This document shows positions 8,907 through 17,437 of a stretch of DNA of 64,000 nucleotides, in pieces (within the stretch, counting starts at the first letter, position 1; each line of letters begins with the position of its first letter). This stretch comes from Pedobacter sp. JY14-1 (GTDB lineage Bacteria > Bacteroidota > Bacteroidia > Sphingobacteriales > Sphingobacteriaceae), in assembly GCF_029269825.1 (NCBI RefSeq), contig NZ_JARJHU010000001.1, positions 659,786 through 723,785 of the forward strand, written 5' to 3'. The position numbers and the translations under genes are program-made. The notes below the pieces were generated by a model that was not told the origin of the DNA, ran no database searches, and worked only from the letters and a program-made list of their open reading frames with translations.

Positions 8907-11018
8907 ATGATCGAGAAATTCTACTACGACAATAAGATTGTCAGAAACTTTGCCATCGCCACCATTGTCTGGGGCATCATCGGCATGACCGTAGGGTTAC
9001 TGATTGCCTTCCAGCTTTTCAAACCGGCGATGAACATGGGCACACAGTATACAACGTTCGGCCGGATCAGGCCGCTGCACACCAATGCCGTTATTTTTGC
9101 ATTCGTGGGAAATGCCATTTTCATGGCCGTATATTATTCTCTCCAGAGGCTGTTAAAGGCCAGGATGTTCAGCGATACGCTCAGCAAGATCCATTTCTGG
9201 GGCTGGCAGCTCATTATTGTCGCAGCAGCGATCACCCTCCCACTGGGTCTGTCAACTTCACATGAATATGCAGAACTGGAATGGCCGATTGACATTGCGA
9301 TCACCGTCATTTGGGTGGTTTTTGGGATCAATATGTTCGGCACGATCATCAAACGCAGAGAACAGCACATGTATGTCGCCATCTGGTTCTACATTGCCAC
9401 TTTCGTCACAGTTGCCGTGCTTCATATTGTCAATTCGTTTGAATTACCGGTGTCTGCTTTCAAAAGTTATTATCTGTATGCAGGTGTACAAGATGCGCTG
9501 GTACAATGGTGGTATGGACATAATGCGGTCGCATTCTTCCTCACCACGCCTTACCTGGGCATGATGTATTACTTCCTGCCTAAAATGGCCGGAAGACCGG
9601 TGTATTCCTATAAGCTGAGTATCCTTCACTTCTGGTCGCTGATCTTCATTTATATCTGGGCCGGCCCGCACCATCTGCTGTACACTTCACTTCCTTCCTG
9701 GGCCCAGTCGCTTGGTGTCGCATTTTCCATCATGCTCATTGCACCCAGCTGGGGCGGTATGATCAACGGGCTGCTTACACTTCGCGGTGCATGGGACAAG
9801 GTGCGTGAAGACGCCACGCTCAAGTTTATGGTAGTGGGGCTGACCGCATATGGTATGGCGACGTTTGAAGGCCCCATGCTTTCACTGAAACAGATCAACG
9901 CAATAGCGCATTTTACTGACTGGATCGTGGCTCACGTACATGTCGGTGCCCTGGGATGGAACGGCTTCCTCACCTTCGGCATCCTTTACTGGCTGATCCC
10001 CCGTATCTACAGGACCACCCTGTATTCCAAAAAACTGGCTGCTTTCCATTTCTGGATCGGCACACTGGGTATTATCTTTTATGCCGTTCCCCTGTACTTT
10101 GCTGGATTTACCCAAGGCCTGATGTGGAAAGAATTCACAGAAGAAGGGATGCTGAAATATCCAAACTTCTTAGAAACGGTTATCCAGATCATCCCTATGT
10201 ATATTTTCCGCGCCATCGGCGGCACACTCTACCTGGCAGGAGTACTGGTGATGACCTACAACCTCGTGAAGACGGTACGTGCAGGAAGCCTGGTGGCCGA
10301 TGAGGCTGCAGAAGCACCGGCACTGGATGTAAGCTATCAGCCGGCAGGCACAGACAGGAAGCTGCACCGCAGGCTGGAGCGCAGGCCTATGGCATTCATG
10401 GTACTTGCGCTTATCGTTATCCTGATCGGAGGAATGATCGAAATGATGCCGACGTTTACAATCAAGTCCAATATTCCTACCATCAGCAGTGTGAAGCCCT
10501 ATTCGGCGCTTGAGCTTCAGGGTCGTGACCTGTATATCCGGGAGGGCTGTGTCAATTGCCACACCCAGATGGTACGTCCGTTCCGGTCAGAAACCGAACG
10601 TTACGGAGAATACAGTAAAGCAGGAGAATTCGTTTACGACCATCCGTTCCTGTGGGGCTCGAAACGTACCGGTCCTGACCTGGCCCGGGAAGGAGGGAAA
10701 TATTCCAATGCCTGGCATTTCAACCACCTGCTCGATCCGCAGACCATGTCTCCGGGAAGTATCATGCCTCCTTACGAATGGCTGATCAGCCAGAAGCTGG
10801 ACACAACGACTACAGCGGCAAAGATAAGGGCCATGCGTACACTTGGCGTGCCCTATGAGCTGGGTTACGAAAACCAGGCCAACCGGGACCTGGAAAATCA
10901 GGCAAAAAATATAGCAGAAGACCTGGGGAAAAATAACGTCAAGGTAAGATCCGACCGGGAAATCATTGCGATCATCGCCTATCTGCAAAGGCTCGGGACT
11001 GACATTAAAGCAAAATAA
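8907..11018 (+). CDS. ccoNO: cbb3-type cytochrome c oxidase, fused subunits I and II (CcoNO)
   Basis: The 703-residue protein joins two subunits that are separate in Proteobacteria. Residues 1 to about 470 are the 12-helix haem-copper subunit CcoN, with the conserved ends RPLHTNAVIFAF and WIVAHVHVGALGWNG. After a linker and another membrane span (about 490-510), the CcoO part carries one haem c site CVNCH (Cys548, Cys551, His552) and the Met ligand segment GSIMPPYEWL. The enzyme reduces O2 to water with very high affinity and pumps protons. This fusion is common in Bacteroidota. The gene starts 63 bp after ccoS and belongs to the same operon. Confidence 0.96.
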   Translation: MIEKFYYDNKIVRNFAIATIVWGIIGMTVGLLIAFQLFKPAMNMGTQYTTFGRIRPLHTNAVIFAFVGNAIFMAVYYSLQRLLKARMFSDTLSKIHFWGWQLIIVAAAITLPLGLSTSHEYAELEWPIDIAITVIWVVFGINMFGTIIKRREQHMYVAIWFYIATFVTVAVLHIVNSFELPVSAFKSYYLYAGVQDALVQWWYGHNAVAFFLTTPYLGMMYYFLPKMAGRPVYSYKLSILHFWSLIFIYIWAGPHHLLYTSLPSWAQSLGVAFSIMLIAPSWGGMINGLLTLRGAWDKVREDATLKFMVVGLTAYGMATFEGPMLSLKQINAIAHFTDWIVAHVHVGALGWNGFLTFGILYWLIPRIYRTTLYSKKLAAFHFWIGTLGIIFYAVPLYFAGFTQGLMWKEFTEEGMLKYPNFLETVIQIIPMYIFRAIGGTLYLAGVLVMTYNLVKTVRAGSLVADEAAEAPALDVSYQPAGTDRKLHRRLERRPMAFMVLALIVILIGGMIEMMPTFTIKSNIPTISSVKPYSALELQGRDLYIREGCVNCHTQMVRPFRSETERYGEYSKAGEFVYDHPFLWGSKRTGPDLAREGGKYSNAWHFNHLLDPQTMSPGSIMPPYEWLISQKLDTTTTAAKIRAMRTLGVPYELGYENQANRDLENQAKNIAEDLGKNNVKVRSDREIIAIIAYLQRLGTDIKAK

Positions 11019-11036
11019 ACCTTAAAAATTAATACG

Positions 11037-11207
11037 ATGTTTAAGCAATTTCTCGAACAGACCAGCGACAAACAGGTTTACCTGATCACCTCGTTGGCCA
11101 TATTTATCCTTTTCTTCCTGCTTGTTAGTATACTGCTGCTTAAAATGAGCAGGGAGCGCGTGAAATACATGAGTGAATTACCGCTAAACGAAACCGGCCA
11201 TGACTGA
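11037..11207 (+). CDS. ccoQ: CcoQ-like small membrane subunit of cbb3 oxidase
   Basis: A 56-residue gene lies 18 bp after ccoNO: MFKQFLEQTSDKQVYL, one hydrophobic span of about 20 residues (ITSLAIFILFFLLVSILLL), then a basic stop-transfer KMSRERVKYM. It ends at TGA 11205-11207 and overlaps the ccoP ATG (11200) by 8 bp, which suggests translational coupling. CcoQ is the small helper subunit that stabilises cbb3 oxidase. Sequence is poorly conserved in this family, so size, single helix and position between ccoO and ccoP are the evidence. Confidence 0.8.
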   Translation: MFKQFLEQTSDKQVYLITSLAIFILFFLLVSILLLKMSRERVKYMSELPLNETGHD

Positions 11208-11991
11208 TCTTTTTATCCTTCTGCTGCTGATCGCAGCAGCATTGATCCTGATAACTGCCTTATTGGTACTGAAAGTTGTTAAGGTACTGGTAAAGGAAAG
11301 TCTTGATCCCACTATTTTTGCCAGCCCTGAGGAAAAAGCAAAACTTGAACTTCTTAAAGAAGAAACCGGAGCAGCTGCAAAGAAGAAACTTTCACTGCTG
11401 AACCGCATCATGGGCCTGAAGCCGATCGAAGAAGAAAAAGACCTGGTCATGGAACATACCTTTGATGGCATCTCAGAACTGGACAATCCTACTCCGGCCT
11501 GGTTTATGGTACTTTTCTATGGCACTATCATTTTCGCCATAGTCTATCTGCTCAGTTACCATGTATTCGGCTGGGGACCGCTGCAGGAAGAAGAATATGC
11601 CATAGAACTTAAACAGGCTGAAGAAGCCAGAACAGCAATGCTGCTCCGACCCGGAAATGCTTCCGCTAAAATTGATGAAAACAATGTAGAAGCTTCAAAA
11701 GATGCGGCAACATTACAATCTGGCGCTACGCTGTTTAAAAGCGCATGCTCGCCTTGTCACGGAGAGCAGGGTCAGGGTATTGTTGGCCCTAACCTGACCG
11801 ACGAATACTGGTTACATGGAGGTACTGTAAAAGACATCTTCAAAACAATAAAATACGGTGTGCCTGATAAGGGAATGATTGCCTGGGAAAAAACACTCCG
11901 GCCAAAACAGATATCCGACCTGGCCAGTTACATCCTTTCCCTTCAAGGAAGCAATCCTCCGGGGGCAAAAGCTCCCCAAGGTAACAAATAA
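11200..11991 (+). CDS. ccoP: cbb3-type oxidase cytochrome c subunit III (CcoP)
   Basis: The 263-residue protein has an N-terminal membrane helix (FILLLLIAAALILITALLVL), a charged stretch, a second span at about 100-120 after DNPTPAWFMVLFYGTIIF, and one periplasmic cytochrome c domain with CSPCH (Cys183, Cys186, His187). Proteobacterial CcoP carries two haems; this one-haem form is usual in Bacteroidota. It receives electrons from a periplasmic carrier and passes them to CcoO. It overlaps ccoQ and is followed by ccoG after 17 bp. Confidence 0.94.
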   Translation: MTDLFILLLLIAAALILITALLVLKVVKVLVKESLDPTIFASPEEKAKLELLKEETGAAAKKKLSLLNRIMGLKPIEEEKDLVMEHTFDGISELDNPTPAWFMVLFYGTIIFAIVYLLSYHVFGWGPLQEEEYAIELKQAEEARTAMLLRPGNASAKIDENNVEASKDAATLQSGATLFKSACSPCHGEQGQGIVGPNLTDEYWLHGGTVKDIFKTIKYGVPDKGMIAWEKTLRPKQISDLASYILSLQGSNPPGAKAPQGNK

Positions 11992-12008
11992 TGAAATAAC
12001 GGCGTGTC

Positions 12009-13349
12009 ATGAAAAGACAGTGGATCTATCCAAAACACATCAGCGGAACGCTTTTCAAATACCGCAGCGCAATAGGGGCTATCCTGCTTGTATTGCTTTT
12101 CGGGGCGCCATTCATTACTTTAAATGGCGAGCAACTGGTGCTGCTGGATGTACTGCACAGAAAATTTGTCTTCTTCGGATTGGTCTTCTGGCCGCAGGAT
12201 TTCTATCTGTTCGTACTCGCATTGCTCGTCTTTATCATTTTTATCGTCCTTTTTACGGTCATTTTCGGACGTGTCTTCTGTGGCTGGGCCTGTCCGCAAA
12301 CCATTTTTATGGAGATGGTATTCAGACGTATCGAAATATGGATAGAAGGTGACCATAACCAGCGGAAAAAGCTTGACGAAGGACCGGTAACCCTGGAAAA
12401 AGTCATTAAAAAAACGTTAAAGCACTTTTTGTTCCTTGCCATAAGTTTCCTGATATCCAATACTTTTCTGGCTTATATCATCGGGCGAAAAGCGCTTTTT
12501 GACCTCATTACCGACCCGGTAGACCAACACATTGGCGGATTTGCGGCCATATGCATTTTCACCCTTGTTTTTTACCTGGTCTTCTCCCGTATGCGTGAGC
12601 TGGTATGTACCGTAGTCTGTCCCTATGGAAGGCTGCAAAGTGTACTCCTGGACAACCAAAGTATCGTCGTCGCCTATGATTACTCGCGCGGCGAACCCAG
12701 GGGCAGACTGAATAAGGCAATACCCGGGGCCACCGGAGACTGCGTGGACTGCAAATTATGTGTGCAGGTCTGTCCGACTGGAATAGATATCAGAAACGGT
12801 ACGCAGCTCGAATGCATTAATTGTACGGCATGCATTGATGCCTGCGACATGGTCATGCAAAAAATCAATAAGCCCCTGAGACTGATCGGATTTCAGTCAG
12901 AAGAAAGCATACGGGAGAAGAAACCTTTCCGGTTGAGTAAAAGAGTATACGGTTACTCCGGGATATTGTTGCTGCTGCTTTCTGTACTGACCTATCTGCT
13001 TCTGGCCAGGACACCCGTAGAGACGACGATCCTGAGGGCAAGCGGTACACTGTACCAGCTCAATCCGGAAGACGGCACGGTCAGTAACTTGTATACCGCC
13101 GAGCTTGTAAACAAAACCAATGAACCGGTTAAGTATGAGATCAGGCCGGACGATCCGGATGCCCGCATACGTTACATTGGGAAACAGGCGGTAATTCCCG
13201 GAGGAGGAAGTTTAAAGGTTACCTTCTTCGTCATCCTGCCACAAAAGAAAATCAGGCAGTATAAGTCAGGCATCTCGTTCAGTCTGCTTTCGGGCAGCAG
13301 GACACTGGACAATTTTAAAACCACATTTATTGCACCTTTTGATCTTTAA
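12009..13349 (+). CDS. ccoG: cbb3 oxidase assembly ferredoxin-like protein CcoG (RdxA/FixG)
   Basis: The 446-residue membrane protein has several helices, the NapH-like CGWACPQTIFMEM motif, and two 4Fe-4S binding repeats (CVDCKLCVQVCP and CINCTACIDACD) at about 250-290. After one more helix comes an Ig-like C-terminal domain exposed to the periplasm. CcoG is known as a cupric reductase that supplies Cu(I) for cbb3 oxidase. It lies 17 bp after ccoP and 3 bp before ccoH, within the operon. Confidence 0.94.
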   Translation: MKRQWIYPKHISGTLFKYRSAIGAILLVLLFGAPFITLNGEQLVLLDVLHRKFVFFGLVFWPQDFYLFVLALLVFIIFIVLFTVIFGRVFCGWACPQTIFMEMVFRRIEIWIEGDHNQRKKLDEGPVTLEKVIKKTLKHFLFLAISFLISNTFLAYIIGRKALFDLITDPVDQHIGGFAAICIFTLVFYLVFSRMRELVCTVVCPYGRLQSVLLDNQSIVVAYDYSRGEPRGRLNKAIPGATGDCVDCKLCVQVCPTGIDIRNGTQLECINCTACIDACDMVMQKINKPLRLIGFQSEESIREKKPFRLSKRVYGYSGILLLLLSVLTYLLLARTPVETTILRASGTLYQLNPEDGTVSNLYTAELVNKTNEPVKYEIRPDDPDARIRYIGKQAVIPGGGSLKVTFFVILPQKKIRQYKSGISFSLLSGSRTLDNFKTTFIAPFDL

Positions 13350-13352
13350 AAT

Positions 13353-13778
13353 ATGAATTGGGGAACCAGAATCATTATCGGCATGAGCAGTTTTATGGTC
13401 TTTATCCTTGGACTGGGCTGGTTTATGGTGACAAGTGGCCAGGATGGCCTTGTAGAAAACGATTACTACGAAAAAGGCTTACAATATGACGAAGATTATC
13501 GGCTGAAACAGCAGGTTATCAAAGATAATGCTGCGCCTGAAATAAGTGTAGTCCAGGGCCTCCTGTCCATTCATTTCAGGTCGGCATCCCGCGGAGCTAT
13601 ACAACTGATCTGCCTGGCAGACAAAGCCATGGACAGAAGACTAAACTTCAGTACCAACAGCGATAATTCAGTTGAGATGGATGCGGACAGCTTACAGAAA
13701 GGGGCCTGGCGGTTAAAGGTCAAGTGGGAAAGCAATGGTAAACACTATCTGAGCGAAAAAGAAATCGTATTGCCATGA
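13353..13778 (+). CDS. ccoH: FixH/CcoH family protein
   Basis: The 141-residue protein has one N-terminal membrane helix (about residues 5-24) followed by VTSGQDGLVENDYYEKGL, the diagnostic FixH signature NDYY.KGL, and a beta-rich periplasmic domain. CcoH helps assemble or stabilise cbb3 oxidase. It starts 3 bp after ccoG and overlaps the next gene by 4 bp (ATGA). Confidence 0.92.
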   Translation: MNWGTRIIIGMSSFMVFILGLGWFMVTSGQDGLVENDYYEKGLQYDEDYRLKQQVIKDNAAPEISVVQGLLSIHFRSASRGAIQLICLADKAMDRRLNFSTNSDNSVEMDADSLQKGAWRLKVKWESNGKHYLSEKEIVLP

Positions 13779-14458
13779 ACAATGATAAACTGGCCTTAAT
13801 GATCGGCCTGATGGGCTCTCTGCACTGCCTGGGCATGTGTGGTCCGCTGGCCTTTTCGATTCCTGTGAACAGGCCGGGATGGGCAGCTGTCCTTTCCGGC
13901 AAATTGCTTTACCAGTTTGGAAGGATTTTATCCTATTGTATCTTAGGCGCCGCAGCAGGTCTCCTGGGCAAACAGATATGGGCGTCTGGATTCCAGCAGG
14001 GTATCAGCATTCTTAGCGGATGCCTGATCCTGGTTGCCGCTATCTCTAAACTGAGGGGTGGACTGCAGACGGGCGGCAGTGTATTTGCTTTTAAGTATAT
14101 ACAAAACCTGATTGGCCTTGCACTGAAACACAGGGCCGGACACTTTGTGATCGGAGTGATCAATGGCTTTTTACCTTGTGGGTTTGTTTATCTCGCCCTT
14201 GCAGGAGCAATCAATATACCCGGTGTTTTTCAGGGCATTACTTATATGTTTTGGTTTGGCATAGGTACATTGCCCCTGATGTTCCTCACCGCGGTTGCAG
14301 TGGGGTTATCCAGATTTTCATTCAGAAATAAATTAAACCGGATGTTACCGTATGCCATGCTGCTGATCGGGGTATGGTTCATTCTAAGGGGGCTTGAACT
14401 GAATCTCCCCTATATTAGTCCGGGGGAACCACTTTCCCAAGGCGGGGTATGTAAATAA
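13775..14458 (+). CDS. TauE/SafE (UreH-like) membrane protein of the cbb3 cluster
   Basis: This 227-residue protein has about six membrane helices and two Cys motifs at helix ends, SLHCLGMCGPL near residue 15 and NGFLPCGFVYLAL near residue 130. The pair resembles DsbD/CcdA-like or UreH-type membrane domains, as in the family labelled sulfite exporter TauE/SafE that closes many Bacteroidota cbb3 operons. A role in copper or cytochrome assembly is more likely here than sulfite export. It overlaps ccoH by 4 bp. Its stop is 1 bp from the convergent hemN stop. Confidence 0.85.
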   Translation: MNNDKLALMIGLMGSLHCLGMCGPLAFSIPVNRPGWAAVLSGKLLYQFGRILSYCILGAAAGLLGKQIWASGFQQGISILSGCLILVAAISKLRGGLQTGGSVFAFKYIQNLIGLALKHRAGHFVIGVINGFLPCGFVYLALAGAINIPGVFQGITYMFWFGIGTLPLMFLTAVAVGLSRFSFRNKLNRMLPYAMLLIGVWFILRGLELNLPYISPGEPLSQGGVCK

Positions 14459-14459
14459 A

Positions 14460-15818
14460 TCAGTCTGCCATACTGAAAAGCTGACCGGCTGGTTTTTCCG
14501 CCCATAACCTGGCATCAAAACACATGCAGATATTTCTCAGGAAACGTTTTCCTAAAGGGGTGACTGCTATTGCATGCTGAAAGACTTTCACCAGGCCGTC
14601 TTCAGCCAGCGGTTCCGTACGCTCAAGTGCCTGGCTGATCGCCTCTGTACTCCTCTCGCTATCCGACCATTTTGCCTTACCCTTACACATCAGGTCCAGA
14701 ATCGTCCGTCGCAACAAAAGGTCCTCCCCATCCAGTATGTGCCCTTTAAATATAGGCAGTTGATCAGCCTGAAGCGCTTTGTGGTAAGCTTCTACCGTCT
14801 TTACATTTTGCGCAAATCCGGTCCAGCAATCGCTGATCGAAGAGACGCCAAGTCCGATAAGTACCTTTCCGGTCTGTTCGGTATAACCCATAAAATTGCG
14901 GTGCAACCTTCCCTCCTTTTCGGCGACATGAAGGTGTTCACCAGGCAACGTAAAATGATCCATCCCGATCTCCTGATAACCCGCGGCCAGCAGCTTAGAT
15001 CGCCCCAGTTCATATAGACTTGCCTTAATTGCAGGCGACGGCAGGTCTTTTTCAGTGTACCTTCGCTGACCTGGTTTAAGCCATGGGGTATGTGCATAGC
15101 TATAAAAGGCAATACGGTCGGGCCGTAATTTACAGACCATATCAATCGTCTTCGCCAAGCCTTCCAGTTGCTGATGGGGCAGTCCGTAGATCAGGTCATA
15201 ATTCAGAGAAGTAAAGCCCGCTTTACGGGCTGCCTCCGTAACGGCAGCAACAGTCTCATAGGATTGTATACGGTTGATCGCAAACTGCACAACGGGGTCG
15301 AAATCCTGTATACCAAGACTAATGCGCCTGAAACCCAGATTGTAAAGTTTATCCAGATGTTCCGGGGTCGTATTTGCAGGATGCCCCTCAAAACTAAAAT
15401 TCGCATGATCGGGCAAACCGGAAGGACCGATTAGCCCGTTAATCAGTCTGCCGAGGTTTTCAGGGCTGAAGAACGTAGGCGTGCCCCCACCCAAATGAAG
15501 GTCTTTTATTATCGGTAAGGCGGGCAACGCATCCTTATAAAGCGCCCATTCCTTAAGCAATGCCGCTACATAAGGCTCCTCCACCTGATGATTTTTCGTG
15601 ATCCGGGTATTACACCCGCAATAAGTACAAAGGCTTTCGCAGAATGGAAGATGTATATAAAGGCTCACTTCTTTTTCATTTTCCTCAAAGGAACCACGCA
15701 GCCGGTCCAGATATGCAGGTAAACTAAATTCATTGTCCTGCCAGTATGGGACGGTAGGATAGCTGGTATACCGTGGTGCGGCGATGCGGTATTTTTCAAT
15801 TAAGCGATCAATGTCCAT
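14460..15818 (-). CDS. hemN: Oxygen-independent coproporphyrinogen III oxidase
   Basis: The 452-residue radical-SAM enzyme converts coproporphyrinogen III to protoporphyrinogen IX without O2. The 4Fe-4S site is CESLCTYCGC (Cys60, Cys64, Cys67, with Cys69), followed by the HLGGGTPTF motif. I start it at the ATG of MDIDRLIEKY (15818); a longer frame to 15911 would add 31 atypical residues inside the upstream gene. With this start it overlaps the upstream dehydrogenase-like gene by 11 bp, suggesting coupled translation. Placement in a two-gene unit behind an Fnr-like box fits haem synthesis at low oxygen. Confidence 0.94.
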   Translation of the reverse strand: MDIDRLIEKYRIAAPRYTSYPTVPYWQDNEFSLPAYLDRLRGSFEENEKEVSLYIHLPFCESLCTYCGCNTRITKNHQVEEPYVAALLKEWALYKDALPALPIIKDLHLGGGTPTFFSPENLGRLINGLIGPSGLPDHANFSFEGHPANTTPEHLDKLYNLGFRRISLGIQDFDPVVQFAINRIQSYETVAAVTEAARKAGFTSLNYDLIYGLPHQQLEGLAKTIDMVCKLRPDRIAFYSYAHTPWLKPGQRRYTEKDLPSPAIKASLYELGRSKLLAAGYQEIGMDHFTLPGEHLHVAEKEGRLHRNFMGYTEQTGKVLIGLGVSSISDCWTGFAQNVKTVEAYHKALQADQLPIFKGHILDGEDLLLRRTILDLMCKGKAKWSDSERSTEAISQALERTEPLAEDGLVKVFQHAIAVTPLGKRFLRNICMCFDARLWAEKPAGQLFSMAD

Positions 15819-16272
15819 GGCTATGCACGCTTTGCTGGTCTTTGATCTGGTCGCAGGCGCGTGAACATACGCAAGCATTGCCAAGGCATTTTTTTCCCTG
15901 CCAGTTATCAAGGTTATTTATGGTTTCAATAGCCAGGGCCATCGACAACGCTTCCCCATCGAGCCCTGCTATCGAAGACTCCGGGACGTTTGCTATCCTG
16001 ATGAACCTGCCGGCTGCGGCTTCGGAATCAATATGATCACAGGTTACGGAACGCGTGGCAATATAACGAATACCAAGATCTGCCAGCTGATGGACAACCT
16101 CAGCAGAAACATCATCGTCTGTGAATACAACCGCAGCATCCTTACCTTCTGCATAAAAGGCAGTTTCTGCCGACAGAGAGTTGGAGATCAGTGTGATGTC
16201 GTGTTTCTTATGGTTGGCTATGGCCAGCGGCTCTTTTTCCGCCGAACGGATACTGTAGGCTACTACTTTCAT
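15808..16272 (-). CDS. Truncated D-2-hydroxyacid-dehydrogenase-like domain with Cys/His-rich tail
   Basis: The 154-residue product starts at MKVVAYSIR (16272). Residues 1-115 resemble the N-terminal catalytic half-domain of D-lactate dehydrogenase: HDITLISN, AVVFTDDDVSAEV, GIRYIATRSV.CDHID and ANVPESSI. The NAD-binding Rossmann domain that should follow is missing. Instead there is a short helix, then KKCLGNACVCSRACDQ (Cys129, 134, 136, 140) and a His-rich end HSHGH. The tail could hold a metal or Fe-S cluster. The gene lies between the fused regulator and hemN, overlaps hemN by 11 bp, and has the Fnr-like box 78 bp upstream. Catalysis seems impossible; a sensor, metal carrier or redox role is speculative. 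Confidence 0.7.
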   Translation of the reverse strand: MKVVAYSIRSAEKEPLAIANHKKHDITLISNSLSAETAFYAEGKDAAVVFTDDDVSAEVVHQLADLGIRYIATRSVTCDHIDSEAAAGRFIRIANVPESSIAGLDGEALSMALAIETINNLDNWQGKKCLGNACVCSRACDQIKDQQSVHSHGH

Positions 16273-16314
16273 GTACTCTGGTTTAGAACACAAAGTTACC
16301 TGCCCGGCAAGATT

Positions 16315-16320
16315 CAAATA
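16315..16320 (-). promoter_or_regulatory. Candidate -7 element of the dehydrogenase-like/hemN promoter
   Basis: On the minus strand the bases read TATTTG, a partial match to the Bacteroidota -7 element TAnnTTTG. Its last base is 35.5 bp from the centre of the Fnr-like box, identical to the ccoI promoter. The transcript would start about 40 bp upstream of the ATG at 16272. Confidence 0.45.
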
Positions 16321-16342
16321 ATGAGTCGCATCACCGGGAAAT

Positions 16343-16358
16343 AGTGATACATATCAGT
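16343..16358 (-). promoter_or_regulatory. Fnr/FixK-like operator upstream of the dehydrogenase-like gene and hemN
   Basis: The plus strand reads AGTGATACATATCAGT, core TGAT-N4-ATCA at 16345-16356, a near match to TTGAT-N4-ATCAA. It agrees with the ccoI box at 11 of 16 positions. It overlaps the stop codon of the fused regulator gene (16354-16356) and lies 78.5 bp from the next start codon. The spacing to TATTTG equals that at ccoI. Confidence 0.65.
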
Positions 16359-17415
16359 TTTTCATGTTCTGGAGCCTCTGCACATTGAGTACCTCAATAT
16401 AGCTGCCTTTCCGCACGATCAGTCCTTCATCTTTGAAATCACTCAGGATACGGCTTACCGTTTCAGAAGCTATTCCCGCCATTGCAGAAAGATTGTCTCT
16501 TGAAATACTTACGGACAGTATACCAGAAACAGGTTCCTTTTGAGTTAGCCGCAACAGAATGCCTGCCATGCGCTTGCGTACTGAGTTATAGGCCAGTTCC
16601 AGAAGCTGTTCTTCTTTCGCGAGCACATTGTTGGCCATCAGCCTGATGAATTCTGCCGCTACATTAGGATACTTATGCAGCAGCGATTCGAGAAGTTCCC
16701 TGGGTAACAAGCATAGGGCTGTATCCTCTACCGCTTCAGCGGTTTCCCGGTAGTCGTCGTTAGCAAGTAGTGCGGCGATGCCAAAATACTCGTTTGGCCC
16801 ATACATTCCTGTCAGCAGTTCCCTTCCGTCTGCAGCGACTTTAATGGTTTTGACCTTTCCGGAGAGTACGAGATAAGCCCCGTTAACCGTATCACCTTCA
16901 TAATAGATGACCTGCTTTTTCCGGATATTCCTTACTTTACGATCCTCTATCAGCTTTCTAAGCTCCTCATTGCCACGATTGTGGTTAAGCAATGAGTTCA
17001 GCTGTTCAAGAGACTGTCCGTAAACTTGCTTCTGGCTGTCTTTCTTTCTGAGTCTGCTTTCTATAGCACTGAAAAGCTCCAGCTCATCAAAGGGTTTGGT
17101 CAGATAATCGTCCGCCCCAAGTTCCATGCCCTTACGCATGTCCTGACGCTCACTTTTTGCTGTCAGGAAGATAAAAGGGATCACTGCGGTCTGAGAATTT
17201 GCTGCCAGGAGCTGCAAAACGCCGTAACCGTCAAGTTCCGGCATCATGATATCGCATAAAATCACATCTGGCAGTTCCCGTACAGCAATTTCTATCCCCA
17301 ATTTTCCATTCGGGGCCTGCAACACAGTATAGTTTGCCAGTTCAAGGATTTCAGACGTACTTTCCCTGATATCATCGTTATCTTCTATAATGAGTACTTT
17401 ATGTTTATTTGACAT
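16354..17415 (-). CDS. Response regulator receiver fused to a Crp/Fnr transcription factor (FixJ-FixK-type hybrid)
   Basis: I start the 353-residue protein at MSNKHKV (17415); a longer frame to 17508 would run into the kinase gene. Residues 5-120 are a receiver with Asp55 (DIMMPELDGYG), Thr85 and Lys107 (LTKPFD). After a helical linker, about 155-270 form a cyclic-nucleotide-type beta roll (VIYYEGDTVNGAYLVLSG), and 275-345 a winged helix. The recognition helix reads ETVSRIL, with Glu318, Ser321 and Arg322 in the E-x-x-S-R pattern by which Fnr reads TTGA half-sites. No Fnr-type Cys cluster is seen, so it should sense through phosphorylation by the kinase 22 bp upstream. Likely targets are the two Fnr-like boxes in this window. 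Confidence 0.92.
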   Translation of the reverse strand: MSNKHKVLIIEDNDDIRESTSEILELANYTVLQAPNGKLGIEIAVRELPDVILCDIMMPELDGYGVLQLLAANSQTAVIPFIFLTAKSERQDMRKGMELGADDYLTKPFDELELFSAIESRLRKKDSQKQVYGQSLEQLNSLLNHNRGNEELRKLIEDRKVRNIRKKQVIYYEGDTVNGAYLVLSGKVKTIKVAADGRELLTGMYGPNEYFGIAALLANDDYRETAEAVEDTALCLLPRELLESLLHKYPNVAAEFIRLMANNVLAKEEQLLELAYNSVRKRMAGILLRLTQKEPVSGILSVSISRDNLSAMAGIASETVSRILSDFKDEGLIVRKGSYIEVLNVQRLQNMKN

Positions 17416-17437
17416 CTGTGGATAATTTAGTAACCTG

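Noticed and set aside
15819..15911. 31 extra N-terminal residues for hemN
   Set aside because: HemN proteins start near the conserved RYTSYPT region; the extra residues are the antisense of nothing conserved and lie in the upstream gene.
16330..16348. ATCAC-N9-GTGAT inverted repeat next to the hemN-side box
   Set aside because: The half-sites point outward and the spacing fits no known operator; the TGAT-N4-ATCA core that overlaps it explains the site better.
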